This document shows, one piece after another, positions 54,962 through 64,000 of a stretch of 64,000 nt of DNA. Positions within the stretch are counted from its first letter, which is position 1, and the number at the start of each line of letters is the position of its first letter. The position numbers and the translations under genes are program-made. The DNA lies in NCBI GenBank assembly GCA_963920525.1, contig OY986435.1, positions 302,720,908 to 302,784,907 of the forward strand, given 5' to 3'. The DNA is from Dichetophora obliterata (lineage: Eukaryota > Arthropoda > Insecta > Diptera > Sciomyzidae). Under the pieces are notes generated by a model. It did no database searches and was not told the origin of the DNA. It was given only the letters and a program-made list of their open reading frames with translations.

Positions 54962-56688
54962 AATAAGACGCCTTACCGATGGTTTTAAAACCGGGGCCTC
55001 TTCCTGCAAGGATGAAAACGGGAATCTAGTGACAGATGTCCAGAGTATACTGTCGTTATCGAGGGAACACTTCTCTAAGCTTCTAAATGGTGACGCTGAC
55101 AACAATCCCGCCAATAGAGATGATATTCCGGAAACCCCAATTGCGGATGACAGCGTCGAGGTTCCGCTTTATGATGAAGTTCTGACAGCTATAGCTCGGC
55201 TTAAAAATAACAAAGCCGCGGGAGCTGATGGCTTACCTGCTGAGCTGTTTAAGAACGGAGGCGAAGCTCTACTTAAATGCATTCACGAGCTTTTATGCAG
55301 AATATGGTCGGAAGAATGCATTCCGAACGATTGGAATCTCAGTTTGTTCTGCCCAATCCACAAGAAAGGCGATCCCACTATCTGTACCAATTACCGTGGG
55401 ATAAGCCTTCTTAATATCGCATATAAGGTCCTGTCGAGCGTTTTATGTGAAAGATTGAAGCCCATTGTAAACGAACTGATCGGACCTTATCATTGTGGCT
55501 TCAGACCTGGAAAGTCCACCATCGACCAGATTTTCACGCTACGACAAATCTTGGAGAAGACTCAAGAAAAACAAGTCGACACCCACCATCTTTTTGTCGA
55601 CTACAAAGCCGCCTTCAACAGCGCAATAAGGAAGCACAGACAGGAGTACAGACTCCACCATATCTGAATTTGGTTTTCCTGCAAAACTAATACGACTTTG
55701 CAAGATGACACTGAGCAACACCAGCAGCGCAGTTAAGATCGGGAAGGACCTCTATCACCATTTGTTACCAAACGAGGTTTCAGACAAGGTGATTCCTTAT
55801 CGTGCGACTTTTTCAACCTAATGATGAAAAAGATCATCTGAGCATCTGATCTGAGACGTAGTGGCACAATATTCTACAAGAGTGTTATGCTGCTTGCGTA
55901 TGCTGATGACATCGATATCATTGGCCATAATACGCGCGAAATCAGTGCAGCATTTCCCAGATTAAAAAAAGAGTCAAGTCGAATGGCTCTGGCAATGAAC
56001 AAACAGTCCCAGCGTCTTGGAACCCACGTTACCATTGACAATACCTCCTTCGAGGTTGTGAAGGACTGCGTTTATCTGGGATCCAGCATAAGCTCAACCA
56101 ACGACATCAGCATTGAGATCAAACGAAGAATAACCCTTGCCAACAGGTGTTACTTTGGGCTCAGTAGGCAATTGAAAAGCAGAGCCCTCTCTCGACGAAC
56201 GAAAATCACGCTCTATAAATCGCTCATCGTGCCCGTCCTACTTTATGCATCACAAACCTGGACGCTGAGCAGTTCAGATGAAAAGACTTTAGGAGCATTC
56301 GAGAGAAAGATTCTTCGTAAGATCTATGGACCAATCTGCGTCAATGGCGAGTACCGAATACGGTGAAATGATGAACTGTATGAGCTGTACGCTGACATCG
56401 ACATAGTCAAGCGCATTAAAATCGAGCGGCTTCGCTGGCTTGGTCATGTTCAGCGCATGAAAGACGATGCTCTAGTGAAGAAAACATTCGATTCGGTACC
56501 CAGCGGCGGTCAACGCAGAAAAGGACGACCGCATCTTCGTTGGAAAGACCAAGTAGAGGACAACCTGACGAAGCTTGGAATTTCCAACTGACGCCAGCAA
56601 GCGAAAGGCAGAAATGGCTGGCGCAAATTCTTAGATGAGGCCAAGACCGACATACGGTTGTAGCGCCAACTAAGTTAGTAAGTAAGTA
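54962..56688 (+). pseudogene. LINE reverse transcriptase (RTE-like), 5'-truncated
   Basis: It begins in mid-protein (TDGFKTGASSCKDENGNLVT) and runs 212 codons from 55029: GADGLPAELFKNGGEALLKC, HKKGDPTICTNYRGISLLNI, GPYHCGFRPGKSTIDQIFTL, FVDYKAAFN (palm Asp). A frameshift near 55630 is followed by the fragment QGDSLSCDFFNLMM and then LLAYADDIDIIGH (catalytic YADD, 55890). A small deletion after LAMN leads to CVYLGSSISS and, past a stop at 56363, LRWLGHVQRMKDD and KGRPHLRWKDQVEDN. The last stop is TAG at 56660-56662, followed by a GTAAGTAAGTAA tail. RTE-like is my best clade guess. Confidence 0.9.
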
Positions 56689-57472
56689 ACAACAACAACA
56701 ACAACAACTCTGTATAGAGTCAATCACTTAGCTGACTAGACAGTCTGTTTCGGAAATCGCTACATTTTCCTATTCAGTAGTCTTTGAGTGATTAAGCTGT
56801 GATCAACTCACTGTTTAAACTAGTATGTATATGAGTGCGCAGATTCTGGAATTCATTCTTTTGAATTGTATGGCTGCTAATCATATGACGTTTCAAAGCA
56901 GTAGGCTATTTATAGATCACCGCAATCAACTCTATCAAGGGTTGCCATCTGTTCTAGTTGCTTCTTTATTTATTTCAATATTCATTGGTGTTCGATAGTT
57001 TTGTCGAAATGCACCATAGAAATGAAACGAGTTTTTTGCTTCGCCAGATGCTAGTCTTCTAACTAAAAGGTGGCTATTTTCACAACCAAATGTTCAATTA
57101 CACATGACTTTGACCGAAATCGATTAATTATTAGATTATTTAATCAATTTGACATTAATTAAACTTATTTGGCCGTGCTCCGCCATAGTTAAAAATTGAA
57201 ATGAATATTGAAATAAATAAAGAGTAACTAGAACAGATGGCAACCCTTGATAGAGTTGATGGCGGTGATCTATAAATAGCCTACTGCTTTGAAATGTCAT
57301 ATGATTAGCAGCCATACAATTCAAAAGAATGAATTCCAGAATCTGCGCACTCATATACTAGTTTAAACAGTGAGTTGATCACAGCTTAATCACTCAAAGA
57401 CTACTGAAGAGGAAAATTTAGTGATTTCCGAAACAGACTGTCTAGTCAGCTAAGTGATTGACTCTATACAGA

Positions 57473-57473
57473 G

Positions 57474-57514
<41 letters not shown>
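57473..57514. repeat. (GTT)n microsatellite
   Basis: Fourteen uninterrupted trinucleotide units in the right arm. The left arm equivalent (CAA)n is split by the LINE between 54958 and 56690. Confidence 0.95.
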
Positions 57515-57637
57515 GCCTTCCTAAAAACCTACTTTATCTAAAGCTCACAATTTAATTCATTAACAAAGAAATTTTTAGAGCTGAAAGCAAAACAAACAAA
57601 AAATAAGTTCAAAAGTTTAAAAAATTTGATATAAAAA

Positions 57638-57975
57638 ATGGCCTCAGTAGCTTTGTGGTTACATGGTGATGACGAGCACCAAGAATGGTTGCAGTGGCGA
57701 ATTGTAAGGGATCACTGTAATGTGATGGGTATCAGTGATAAGAGGTAATTAAGAAATAATGTATATTGCCGTCCGCTAAGCGTTAATCTATTAATTTTTG
57801 CCTTTTTATTTTTCAGTTTTGTTAAAAATTTTCGCCTTAACTAAGAAGAATTTATATACGTTTTTGCAGCTGCCGTCTTTAATTGCCCCTTGGCCAAGTC
57901 AGGAAGAAATCCACCAACAATTCAAATTGCCGCGGCTTTGTGCTGATATTTTTGCAAGATTCCCTGTGTAAAAAT
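57638..57975 (+). pseudogene. PIF/Harbinger transposase N-terminal exons
   Basis: Exon 1 from ATG 57638 reads MASVALWLHGDDEHQEWLQW, then RIVRDHCNVMGISDK. Then GTAATT (57746), a short AT-rich intron, and TTTTTCAG (57809-57816). Exon 2 continues SFVKNFRLN, a TAA, EEFIYVFAA, and SGRNPPTIQIAAALC. The block S/KxFVxxFRLxxExFxYxxxx...PPxIQxxxAL is the N-terminal signature of HARBI1-like transposases. The rest of the DDE domain is missing. At least two stops occur in exon 2. Confidence 0.65.
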
Positions 57976-58369
57976 TGATTGGTTAAAACATATTAAGTCA
58001 TGTTAATATTCGTAAAACTTACATTTTTATTTATATATCGCTTCTTGATTCAATTATGTTGATATTTTTAATTAATTTTTTACTTCTGCTAAAGAAAAAC
58101 AGCTGTCGAATGAAAATTCCGAAATTCGAGTGACTTTGACACTCGCATTCGCGTTGCCAAGTGCCGAAAATGCGAATAGCGAAAAGGGATAATTAAAATG
58201 CGAAAGTCGGAAAATAAAATGCGAATGTCAGATTACAGAGTACTTTCTGTTCGAATTCGAGCAATTTTACTTTCAAATTGCATTACAGAGTAGGGCCTAC
58301 GTGTCGTAAAACGTATGCTAGGATTGAGGTGAAGACTTCAGATGTTGATACCGGAGATCCTAGAACAAA

Positions 58370-58692
58370 TCAATCTCTTCCAGCAATCGGATCTTCACTA
58401 TCCTCGTCTGATGCATAATATTTTGATTCTGGGAAGGATGAGCGACCAGCAAATTCATCATCTTAATTAAAAACTTTAAATGATTTACGGTACAAACATT
58501 TCCATGTCAAATTTCGTTTAGGAAATCTACTTAATTTTTGCGTGTTGGACTATGTTTTCATAGAGCAATAATTTTAAAACTCACCATTCTTTTCAATAAA
58601 ACTGTTCGCACACGTAGTCTCTGGTATAGTTAGTGGCATTGCTATTATACCCACAGGAGTGGATTTCCTTTTTTGTTTGGGTTTGCTCACAC
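58370..58692 (-). CDS. Two-exon C-terminal gene fragment, unknown function
   Basis: Minus-strand exon A is 58585-58692, with TATATCAG before it and a GTGAGT donor after it. It encodes VSKPKQKRKSTPVGIIAMPL, then TIPETTCANSFIEKN. A 123-bp intron ends AATTAAG. Exon B (58370-58461) continues in phase as DDEFAGRSSFPESKYYASDE, then DSEDPIAGRD and TGA. Both splice sites and the phase agree, and codon use is not AT-driven. A basic stretch is followed by an acidic C-terminal tail. No family was recognised and upstream exons were not found. It could be host or transposon sequence. The Harbinger end lies 73 bp past the stop. Confidence 0.4.
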
Positions 58693-58719
58693 CTGATATA
58701 CTAAAGATAAACTTTTTTA

Positions 58720-59320
58720 AAAAAAAACTTAGAAATTTACGTTTGAAAAATCTCACTCAAAATTGTATGTCACAACATCAAAGCCGTTCAAAATTTAGGT
58801 GAATCGAAAAAAATCGACAAACCCAAGGGCTAGAAACTGTCAATTGAATAAAAAAGCTCAAATATATAAAATAACCTAAAATATATAAAAGAAACCAATA
58901 TTTTGCATTCAATGCCATGTTAATGCCCCATCCAATTGCCTGCCACTACCTGCTTGTATTCTGCTCTGTACATTCCCTGCCAAGTTGCTTCCACTGAACG
59001 CCACTTGCATGCTCTCTTATACATTTTTGAGCCTCCGTTATCCAGTCTGCTGTTCTGTACAGTGGCAGTCAACTGGCTGGTTTTGGTACAATTCCCGCCC
59101 TGCCCTGCCAAAATTGGGCCAAAATAATTTCATTTCTATTTCAATAAACAGACTACCTGTCTGCCGTTTTAAGTTCATTTTCCGGCCAAAAATTTTGTCT
59201 GGGGATAACTGAAAATATAATCGAATGATTTATCAATTATATATCAATTATATATCATTATCAATTATATCTTATATTTATATATATAATTGATTTCGAA
59301 GAAGGAGTTCGAAGAGTGAG
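58720..59320. other. Stretch with a GC-richer patch and AT microsatellite
   Basis: 58920-59120 is less AT-rich, with repeated CTGCC/GGCAG words, and is open on both strands without recognisable motifs. (ATATAATTG)-like low-complexity sequence spans about 59228-59296. Confidence 0.4.
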
Positions 59321-59323
59321 GAT

Positions 59324-59732
59324 TAAATGGGTTTATGAGATATGGTCATTTTAACATATAATCAAAAATATTTGTAATTTAAATTTTTGTTTTGATGTTA
59401 AAATGTCCAAATCTTATGAATCCATTGAGTACATACCATAATTTGTACATTGTTGAAAAGGTAATTTTGCCAGATTTAAGAAGAAATTTATTTAAATTTC
59501 CAAAATTTTGTTCCTTGCACTCCTACATCGGAATTAATTACCTTACAGCAATGGATACAAACCCCAACCACTAAAACCACCAAAACTTAAAACAAACTAA
59601 TTTTGGATTCAAGTCTGTTCAGTTACCTTTCCAACGGTAGTTCAATCTTAAAATTCGGTTAAGCAATTGGTTTGTTAATCATAAATATTTTTGTTTAGAT
59701 GTTAAAATTACCATATCTCATTAACCCATTTA
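59324..59732. mobile_element. 409-bp MITE with 33-bp terminal repeats
   Basis: TAAATGGGTTTATGAGATAT followed by GGTCATTTTAACAT on the left mirrors the right end (59699-59732) with two mismatches. Related TTAAATGGGAGC occurs at 59915. No clear target duplication was seen. Confidence 0.75.
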
Positions 59733-61740
59733 CCCCACCTGCTGTAACTCTAAGTTTTTTTATTTCCGTCATTAAAAATTTCATCCAAACCGCAGATCGT
59801 CAGGTCATTCCGAAATTTTTATTTTTCCGGTTTATTTTATTTTATTTATCCTATGATAAATATGATTTTTTATCGTATGTAGCTCAAGAGCTAAGCTATA
59901 AAAACGATTCCAGTTAAATGGGAGCACGCTCCTTTGACCAATCAAATATGTATATAGCCTATAACAGGTTCGCATTCTTTAAAATACTGTGTCAAATTTT
60001 CTGTTGAATCAGTTTGTCGGTTAACACTGTAAATTTCTTACTTATTATGAATCATTAAAATAATCCTACAATCCTACATGCATTCTTGCTTATTTCTCAT
60101 TATAGGAAATATTATTATATATTATAAATAAAAAGACAAAATCACCAAAAATAAGATAACAAAAAGACAAAACAACCAAAAATAATTAAATAATAAATAA
60201 GGTTTTATTTACTTGTAATTTTGTTGGCCGAAAGAGCTAAACGATGCGTAAAGATTAAACAGCTGATTTCTAAATGTCATGATTGTATTTAATTGAAAAA
60301 CTATGACTTCAAATAAACTATTCTTCTGACAATTTATTGTCTTCATTTTCATCGATATTTGTTAATGGACAAAATAACGTTTTTTGCTTAATATTTAATC
60401 TCTTTGAAAATAATTGTTCGAGTTCTAAGTTAGCAAAAAAGAATTTTTGTTTGGTTTGTTTTGAGGGATAAAACCAATATAGATGTAGTTAAGAAGCTTT
60501 ATGATTATCATTTTAGAACTCCATATAATCCTTCCTAAATAAGTAAACTAACTTGAAAAACAAGGCAACTTTGTTGCTATAATTTTTTGAATTTAAAAAA
60601 AAATAAATAAGTAAGGTATTTAAAAAGTAAAAGCATTTCAGCTAAAAATACTGTAAGTAGATTTTAACAATGCCTTTTCATCAGTATTCTCCAAGTTTTT
60701 TCAACAATCATTTTTGCTTTTTTTATAACAATAAATTATTTAATGTCAGCTTTTTTAACCCATATATCAATAAAAATATTTTAATGTCCCAACTCATTTA
60801 GGTATTGTTAACACTTAACACTCAACAAAACAACCAAAGTGCATAAGCTTACAGAAGTTCCTTCTGTGTTTCTGAACTTATCTACAACCTGCCTTAATTT
60901 TGAAAACGGTTTTTATGTTTGCTTTGAAATGTTAATGTTTTCTTAGCTTCTCATTTACAAACTCTTTTTTAAAGTAATTGTGGTTTAATCAATACATACG
61001 CGTATATGTTTCCACCATAAAAAGTGACGTCATCAAAACAGCATAAATTTTTATAAATTTAACAATAATTAATAGGAATGTGACGCATCCTCGAAGCATC
61101 CGCAAATCTGAAACCCGCCTTATTCATTTTTTGATATCCGCAACTTAGATCCGCATTAATAAGAATTTTTTATTATCAACACAAAAAGAGTAGTTAGGAA
61201 ATTACGTAGCGATAAAGCATCAACTTTACTCTTTATAAAATACAATTTACCCTTATAGGCAGGTTCTCATGAAGCTCAATCATAACAAATATTTTTTTTT
61301 AGTTTTCGATAGCTTCTGATGTGTAGCATATGTTCTCAAAGCGGTTTGGCCGATAACGATTGCATTCTAAAGCTATCGCAAACCAAAGGAACCCATATTT
61401 TCTTAAACGCACTCTAAAAATATAAGTTTTGAAATAAGTTTTCTGAAAAATTATGTTTTTTAAACTGGTTACCACGATGTTTCAAGAACTTCTCTAAACC
61501 TTGACTAGGATTTTTTGACGTAGAATTACATCTTACAGCGCTGTTTGTATGGGGGTAATTTTCACACATTTTTTCAAAGTGATATTTGACACTTTGGGGT
61601 ATACCTACAGCCTTTAATATTCATCGTACAAAGAAAAACAAAATGCAAAAATATCAATTTTAGTGGGAATAAAACGAATATCTAATAAAATAGCAAAATC
61701 TAAGAAGAAAAAAAATTCATATATGCGTATGAGAAATGCA
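59733..61740. other. AT-rich stretch, no gene seen
   Basis: Holds a short tandem of AAAAGACAAAA.CACCAAAAATAA type (60130-60190). GACGCATCC..GCATCCGCAAATC near 61081-61110 may be a degraded hAT-type end. Nothing else was recognised. Confidence 0.45.
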
Positions 61741-61751
61741 TAAGCTGCTTC

Positions 61752-62037
61752 CATGGTATAATTATTTGACAAGGTAGTAGCGTAGACTGGTTTTTTTTTC
61801 TCATGAGCGGCGATGGGCAGTTGTCAAAATTAGCTATTCATGCAATCAATCAAAGACATGTGAAAAAATAAGTAACGACTTCAATATAGCTAGTCAATCG
61901 CAGCAAACTAAAAACATTCCAATAAACTTCGCGTAAAAATTTAATGAATCAAAGAAAAGTTAAAAATAAACACATAGCTAGTCAACAGCAGCAAACTACA
62001 ACTCCTTTAGCTGTTTTTGTCAAATAATTATACGATG
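61752..62037. mobile_element. 286-bp element, CATGGTATAATTATTTGACAA ends, perfect 8-bp target duplication
   Basis: Ends are CATGGTATAATTATTTGACA and, inverted, CATCGTATAATTATTTGACA. GCTGCTTC is exact at 61744-61751 and 62038-62045. An internal near-duplication, TAGCTAGTCAA.CGCAGCAAACTA, lies at 61887 and 61977. It shares terminal style with 49714-50034 and an internal block with 48629-49311. Confidence 0.85.
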
Positions 62038-62045
62038 GCTGCTTC

Positions 62046-62344
62046 AGTAGCTGCTTATGTTGTTTTTATGGTTGCTATTGTTGTTGTTGTTGTGTGTGTT
62101 CGTTTAGTTCGTAATCATGTCGTTCCTTGATGTTTTTGTTGTTGTTGTTTTTTGTAATATGTATGTAAAATATACATATATAAATACACATCAGTTACTT
62201 TAATTTTATTTCGTTTCCCAGATAACCAATCGGTTCGGTTGAAAACGGTGTGCACTTCTAAAAGCACTGAAGTGGACCGTTTCGTTTTCAGCAAACTATG
62301 CATTGTGTGTTCCATATAAGCGTGCCATTTATTAAGTTGTACAT
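62046..62344. other. Low-complexity (GTT)n/(TTG)n spacer
   Basis: Two GTT-rich runs lie at 62080-62097 and 62133-62152. No gene was found. Confidence 0.5.
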
Positions 62345-62700
62345 ATATTAATGTTGATTTTCTATGATTTACATACAAATTCTTAATGTTTAATAGTTTA
62401 AATCATTCTTGATTTTATATACAAATTCTATTTGTTTAATACTTTAAAATTGTTTATTGGGCTTTAGATTAGGTTAGAACAATTAATTGCTCTAACGAAT
62501 TTTTTCCAAAGAAACAACAACAACATTTTCAATATGAAAAGAAAAACATCACTAGCTGAATAATTAGTTAGCTGATTGATTAACTAGATAGAGCAATTAA
62601 TTGTTCTAACCTGACCTAAAGCTCAATAAACGATTTAAACTATCAAACAACTAGAATTTGTATTTAAATCATAGAAAATCAACATAATAAATAACAAGGT
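62345..62700. mobile_element. Palindromic MITE/foldback family, copy 2
   Basis: ATGTTGATTTTCTATGATTT at 62350 mirrors the right end at 62672-62691, and GGTTAGAACAATTAATTGCT pairs with AGCAATTAATTGTTCTAACC. It shares TTTGTATTTAAATCAT and TTAATTGTTCTAAC blocks with 8219-8768 but lacks the tRNA-like middle. Confidence 0.75.
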
Positions 62701-63167
62701 CATATAGAAAACTTTAAGTTGTATAATGATTTTATTTGTTGTTAAACAATTGTAACCTTTTCTTAAAATGGTTTTTATTAAGTTGCAACAATAAACTAAA
62801 CAATAAACGGAAACACAACTGCACTACCTTGATTTCAATACAAGATTCAATGCATATTTCAGAGTTTTTTGGCGAACGGGTGAAAAAGAGAGGGAAAAAA
62901 GACAAGAACAAACGACGCATTAAGCGAATATGACATAAATTTCAATTCGAATCTTGATAAATATAAAAAAGGACTTTATAATTATATTGAGAACGGCTTA
63001 AAGGTACAAAAACATGTCGTTTTCATACCAGCAAATCAGACGCTGCCGTTTTAAGTACCGTTTAGCTGGAACAGCGACATTCATGGCTTGTTGGGTTGTA
63101 ATACAATAGAGAATACAGATGCATGTAGTTAGAGAGCCAGCTTGTGGCTACAAAAAAAAATGTACTA
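62701..63167. other. Stretch without recognised features
   Basis: Small open frames on both strands at 62732-62933 are mirror shadows of low complexity. Confidence 0.4.
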
Positions 63168-63175
63168 CTACTAGC

Positions 63176-63665
63176 CAAGGTTGCTAGTTAAATTTTAAAA
63201 AAAATCCGACAAAAAGTAACTTTTTTCACAGTAACATATATAAAATACAGCAAAAACTACCATGGTAAAGATAAAACAAAAAAGTTTCTACCGCAATAAA
63301 AAAATATCAAAAAAATCCCGCGATCATTAAAAATTAGCACAAAAATTCCACCACAAATTCCATATGCATTTAAAATTCCATTCGCATTAAGAAATACCAC
63401 AATAAGTTCCATATGCATAAACAATTTAAAAAACATTTAGAAATACCAGAAAGAAATATTGCTTACTAAAAAGAAAAACAAATTTTAAGAAGAATATTAC
63501 CAAACTCCCACGGAAATTAAAAAAATACCCCCCTGAATTCCCACGCCAATTAAAAAATACCACGCTGAATTAAAAAATTTAATAGGAGTTCCCAAAAACA
63601 AAAATTCTTAAGGGCAATTAAAAATTACCACGAATGGGATTTTTTCAACATAACTGGCAACGTTG
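63176..63665. mobile_element. hAT-like element, 490 bp, with internal degenerate tandem repeat
   Basis: Ends are CAAGGTTGCTAGTTAAATTT and, inverted, CAACGTTGCCAGTTATGTTG. Flanks are CTACTAGC (63168-63175) and CTATTAGC (63666-63673), an 8-bp duplication with one mismatch. The interior is a degenerate tandem of ATTAAAAAATACCACG-like units (63290-63640). The GGTTGCCA ends resemble the 19601-21498 element. Confidence 0.8.
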
Positions 63666-63673
63666 CTATTAGC

Positions 63674-64000
63674 TGCTGATATTGTTGTTTTGGTTCTGCA
63701 TGCGCTGCAAAGAGCCGTTCTTCACTCGGCAATTCTATAAGCAATAATTGCTTTCGCCGCAAGCTCGAGAATTTTCGTATGTGACGAGTGAAAAGCGGGA
63801 CATAGTAAGCAAAGTTCTGTTTATTTTCTGAGGACGATTCGGTTCATCCCCTCTAACGCTGCTCATCCGCTGTGATCTTGCTCTTCTCTGTGCGTCGTTG
63901 TTTTAGAATTGCTTGGTAATTGTTGTTGGTTCAGTTAGCTGAAATTTTTTTAGATATTTTTAATTTTCACTCGACATGAACAGCTGACTTTGGCAAATCG
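63674..64000. other. Right edge of the window, unassigned
   Basis: Slightly GC-richer, with no open frame of interest. CATGAACAGCTGACTTTGGCA at 63977-63997 resembles the subterminal GTCAAAATCAGCTGTTCAT block of the 48629 element, so a related element may continue past the edge. Confidence 0.3.

Larger units (their letters stand above)
54890..57560. repeat. Palindromic repeat with (CAA)n/(GTT)n tracts
   Basis: The left arm consists of 54890-54958 plus 56690-56990. The right arm runs 57195-57560. Mirrored landmarks are GTGAGCTT.AGAT.AAGTA, (CAA)n, CTCTGTATAGAGTCAATCAC, GATCAACTCACTGTTTAAAC, GAATTCATTCTTTTGAATTG and CAACCCTTGATAGAGTTGAT-like blocks. Related single arms lie at 15490-15965 and 36840-36890. 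Confidence 0.85.
54645..58296 (+). mobile_element. PIF/Harbinger element carrying two layers of insertions
   Basis: Outer inverted ends share GGCCCTACTCTGT.ATGC.ATT.GAAA (left at 54647, right ending at 58294). A Harbinger-type transposase start lies at 57638. Inside sits a palindromic repeat (54890-57560), itself interrupted by a truncated LINE (54962-56688). Without these the Harbinger would be about 1 kb. The TWA target duplication could not be fixed, because both flanks have drifted or the true ends lie a few bases away. Confidence 0.65.

Noticed and set aside
56416..56727. Minus-strand frame of 103 codons
   Set aside because: Antisense of the LINE C-terminus; its N-terminal poly-Cys comes from the CAA repeat.

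Overview
This window looks like non-genic, transposon-packed nuclear DNA from an insect, most likely a higher fly (Diptera). The sequence is strongly AT-rich, with no operons, ribosome binding sites, rRNA genes or convincing tRNA genes. Every recognisable long coding block belongs to a eukaryotic transposable element. These are LINE reverse transcriptases, two mariner transposases (one of DD41D type), hAT, piggyBac and PIF/Harbinger transposases, and a Helitron helicase. Most carry stops or frameshifts. The placement in flies is inferred from the mix of element types and is moderate in confidence. No complete host gene was found. The only host-gene candidates are two small exons on the minus strand (58370-58692) and one orphan exon-like ORF (40656-40772).

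Layout. 0-11 kb: a decayed hAT element with a diverged 8-bp target-site duplication (TSD) (68-2708), a mariner relic (2993-3445), a 126-bp tandem repeat, hairpin repeats, a LINE 3' end (7102-7353), a palindromic repeat holding a tRNA-like segment (8219-8768), and a minus-strand LINE relic (8990-10085). 11-19 kb: a GC-rich motif island, a second LINE relic (12341-13790), and several dispersed repeats, one split by an insertion with inverted termini (16671-18006).

19.3-28.6 kb is the most informative region. A minus-strand LINE is interrupted twice: by an 8-kb foldback element (19540-27571) and by an 819-bp element with a 9-bp TSD (27681-28499). The foldback itself carries four younger insertions: a 1.9-kb hAT-like element, a 695-bp Harbinger-like element with TAA TSD, a 726-bp element with 9-bp TSD, and a 403-bp hAT-like element. 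The two foldback arms and the LINE reading frame act as internal controls that fix the insertion boundaries.

28.6-43 kb: a Helitron helicase relic (29365-29830), a 2.4-kb hAT with perfect TSD and remnant transposase (31167-33580), Harbinger-like MITEs, TTAA-flanked MITEs, and a nearly intact DD41D mariner (41177-42479). 43-50 kb: a 1.9-kb hAT with perfect TSD, palindromic elements, and several short elements with CATG termini and 8-bp TSDs. 50.9-54.2 kb: three unrelated transposase relics lie head to tail on the plus strand. 54.6-58.3 kb: a Harbinger element carries a palindromic repeat whose (CAA)n tract was in turn invaded by a 5'-truncated LINE. 58.3-64 kb: a possible host exon pair, then MITEs, a second CATG-type element, a second copy of the 8-kb palindromic repeat, and a 490-bp hAT-like element.

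Calls rest on reading translations and terminal repeats by eye. Superfamily assignments not backed by a transposase are inferred from TSD length and terminal bases. Edges without a TSD are approximate.
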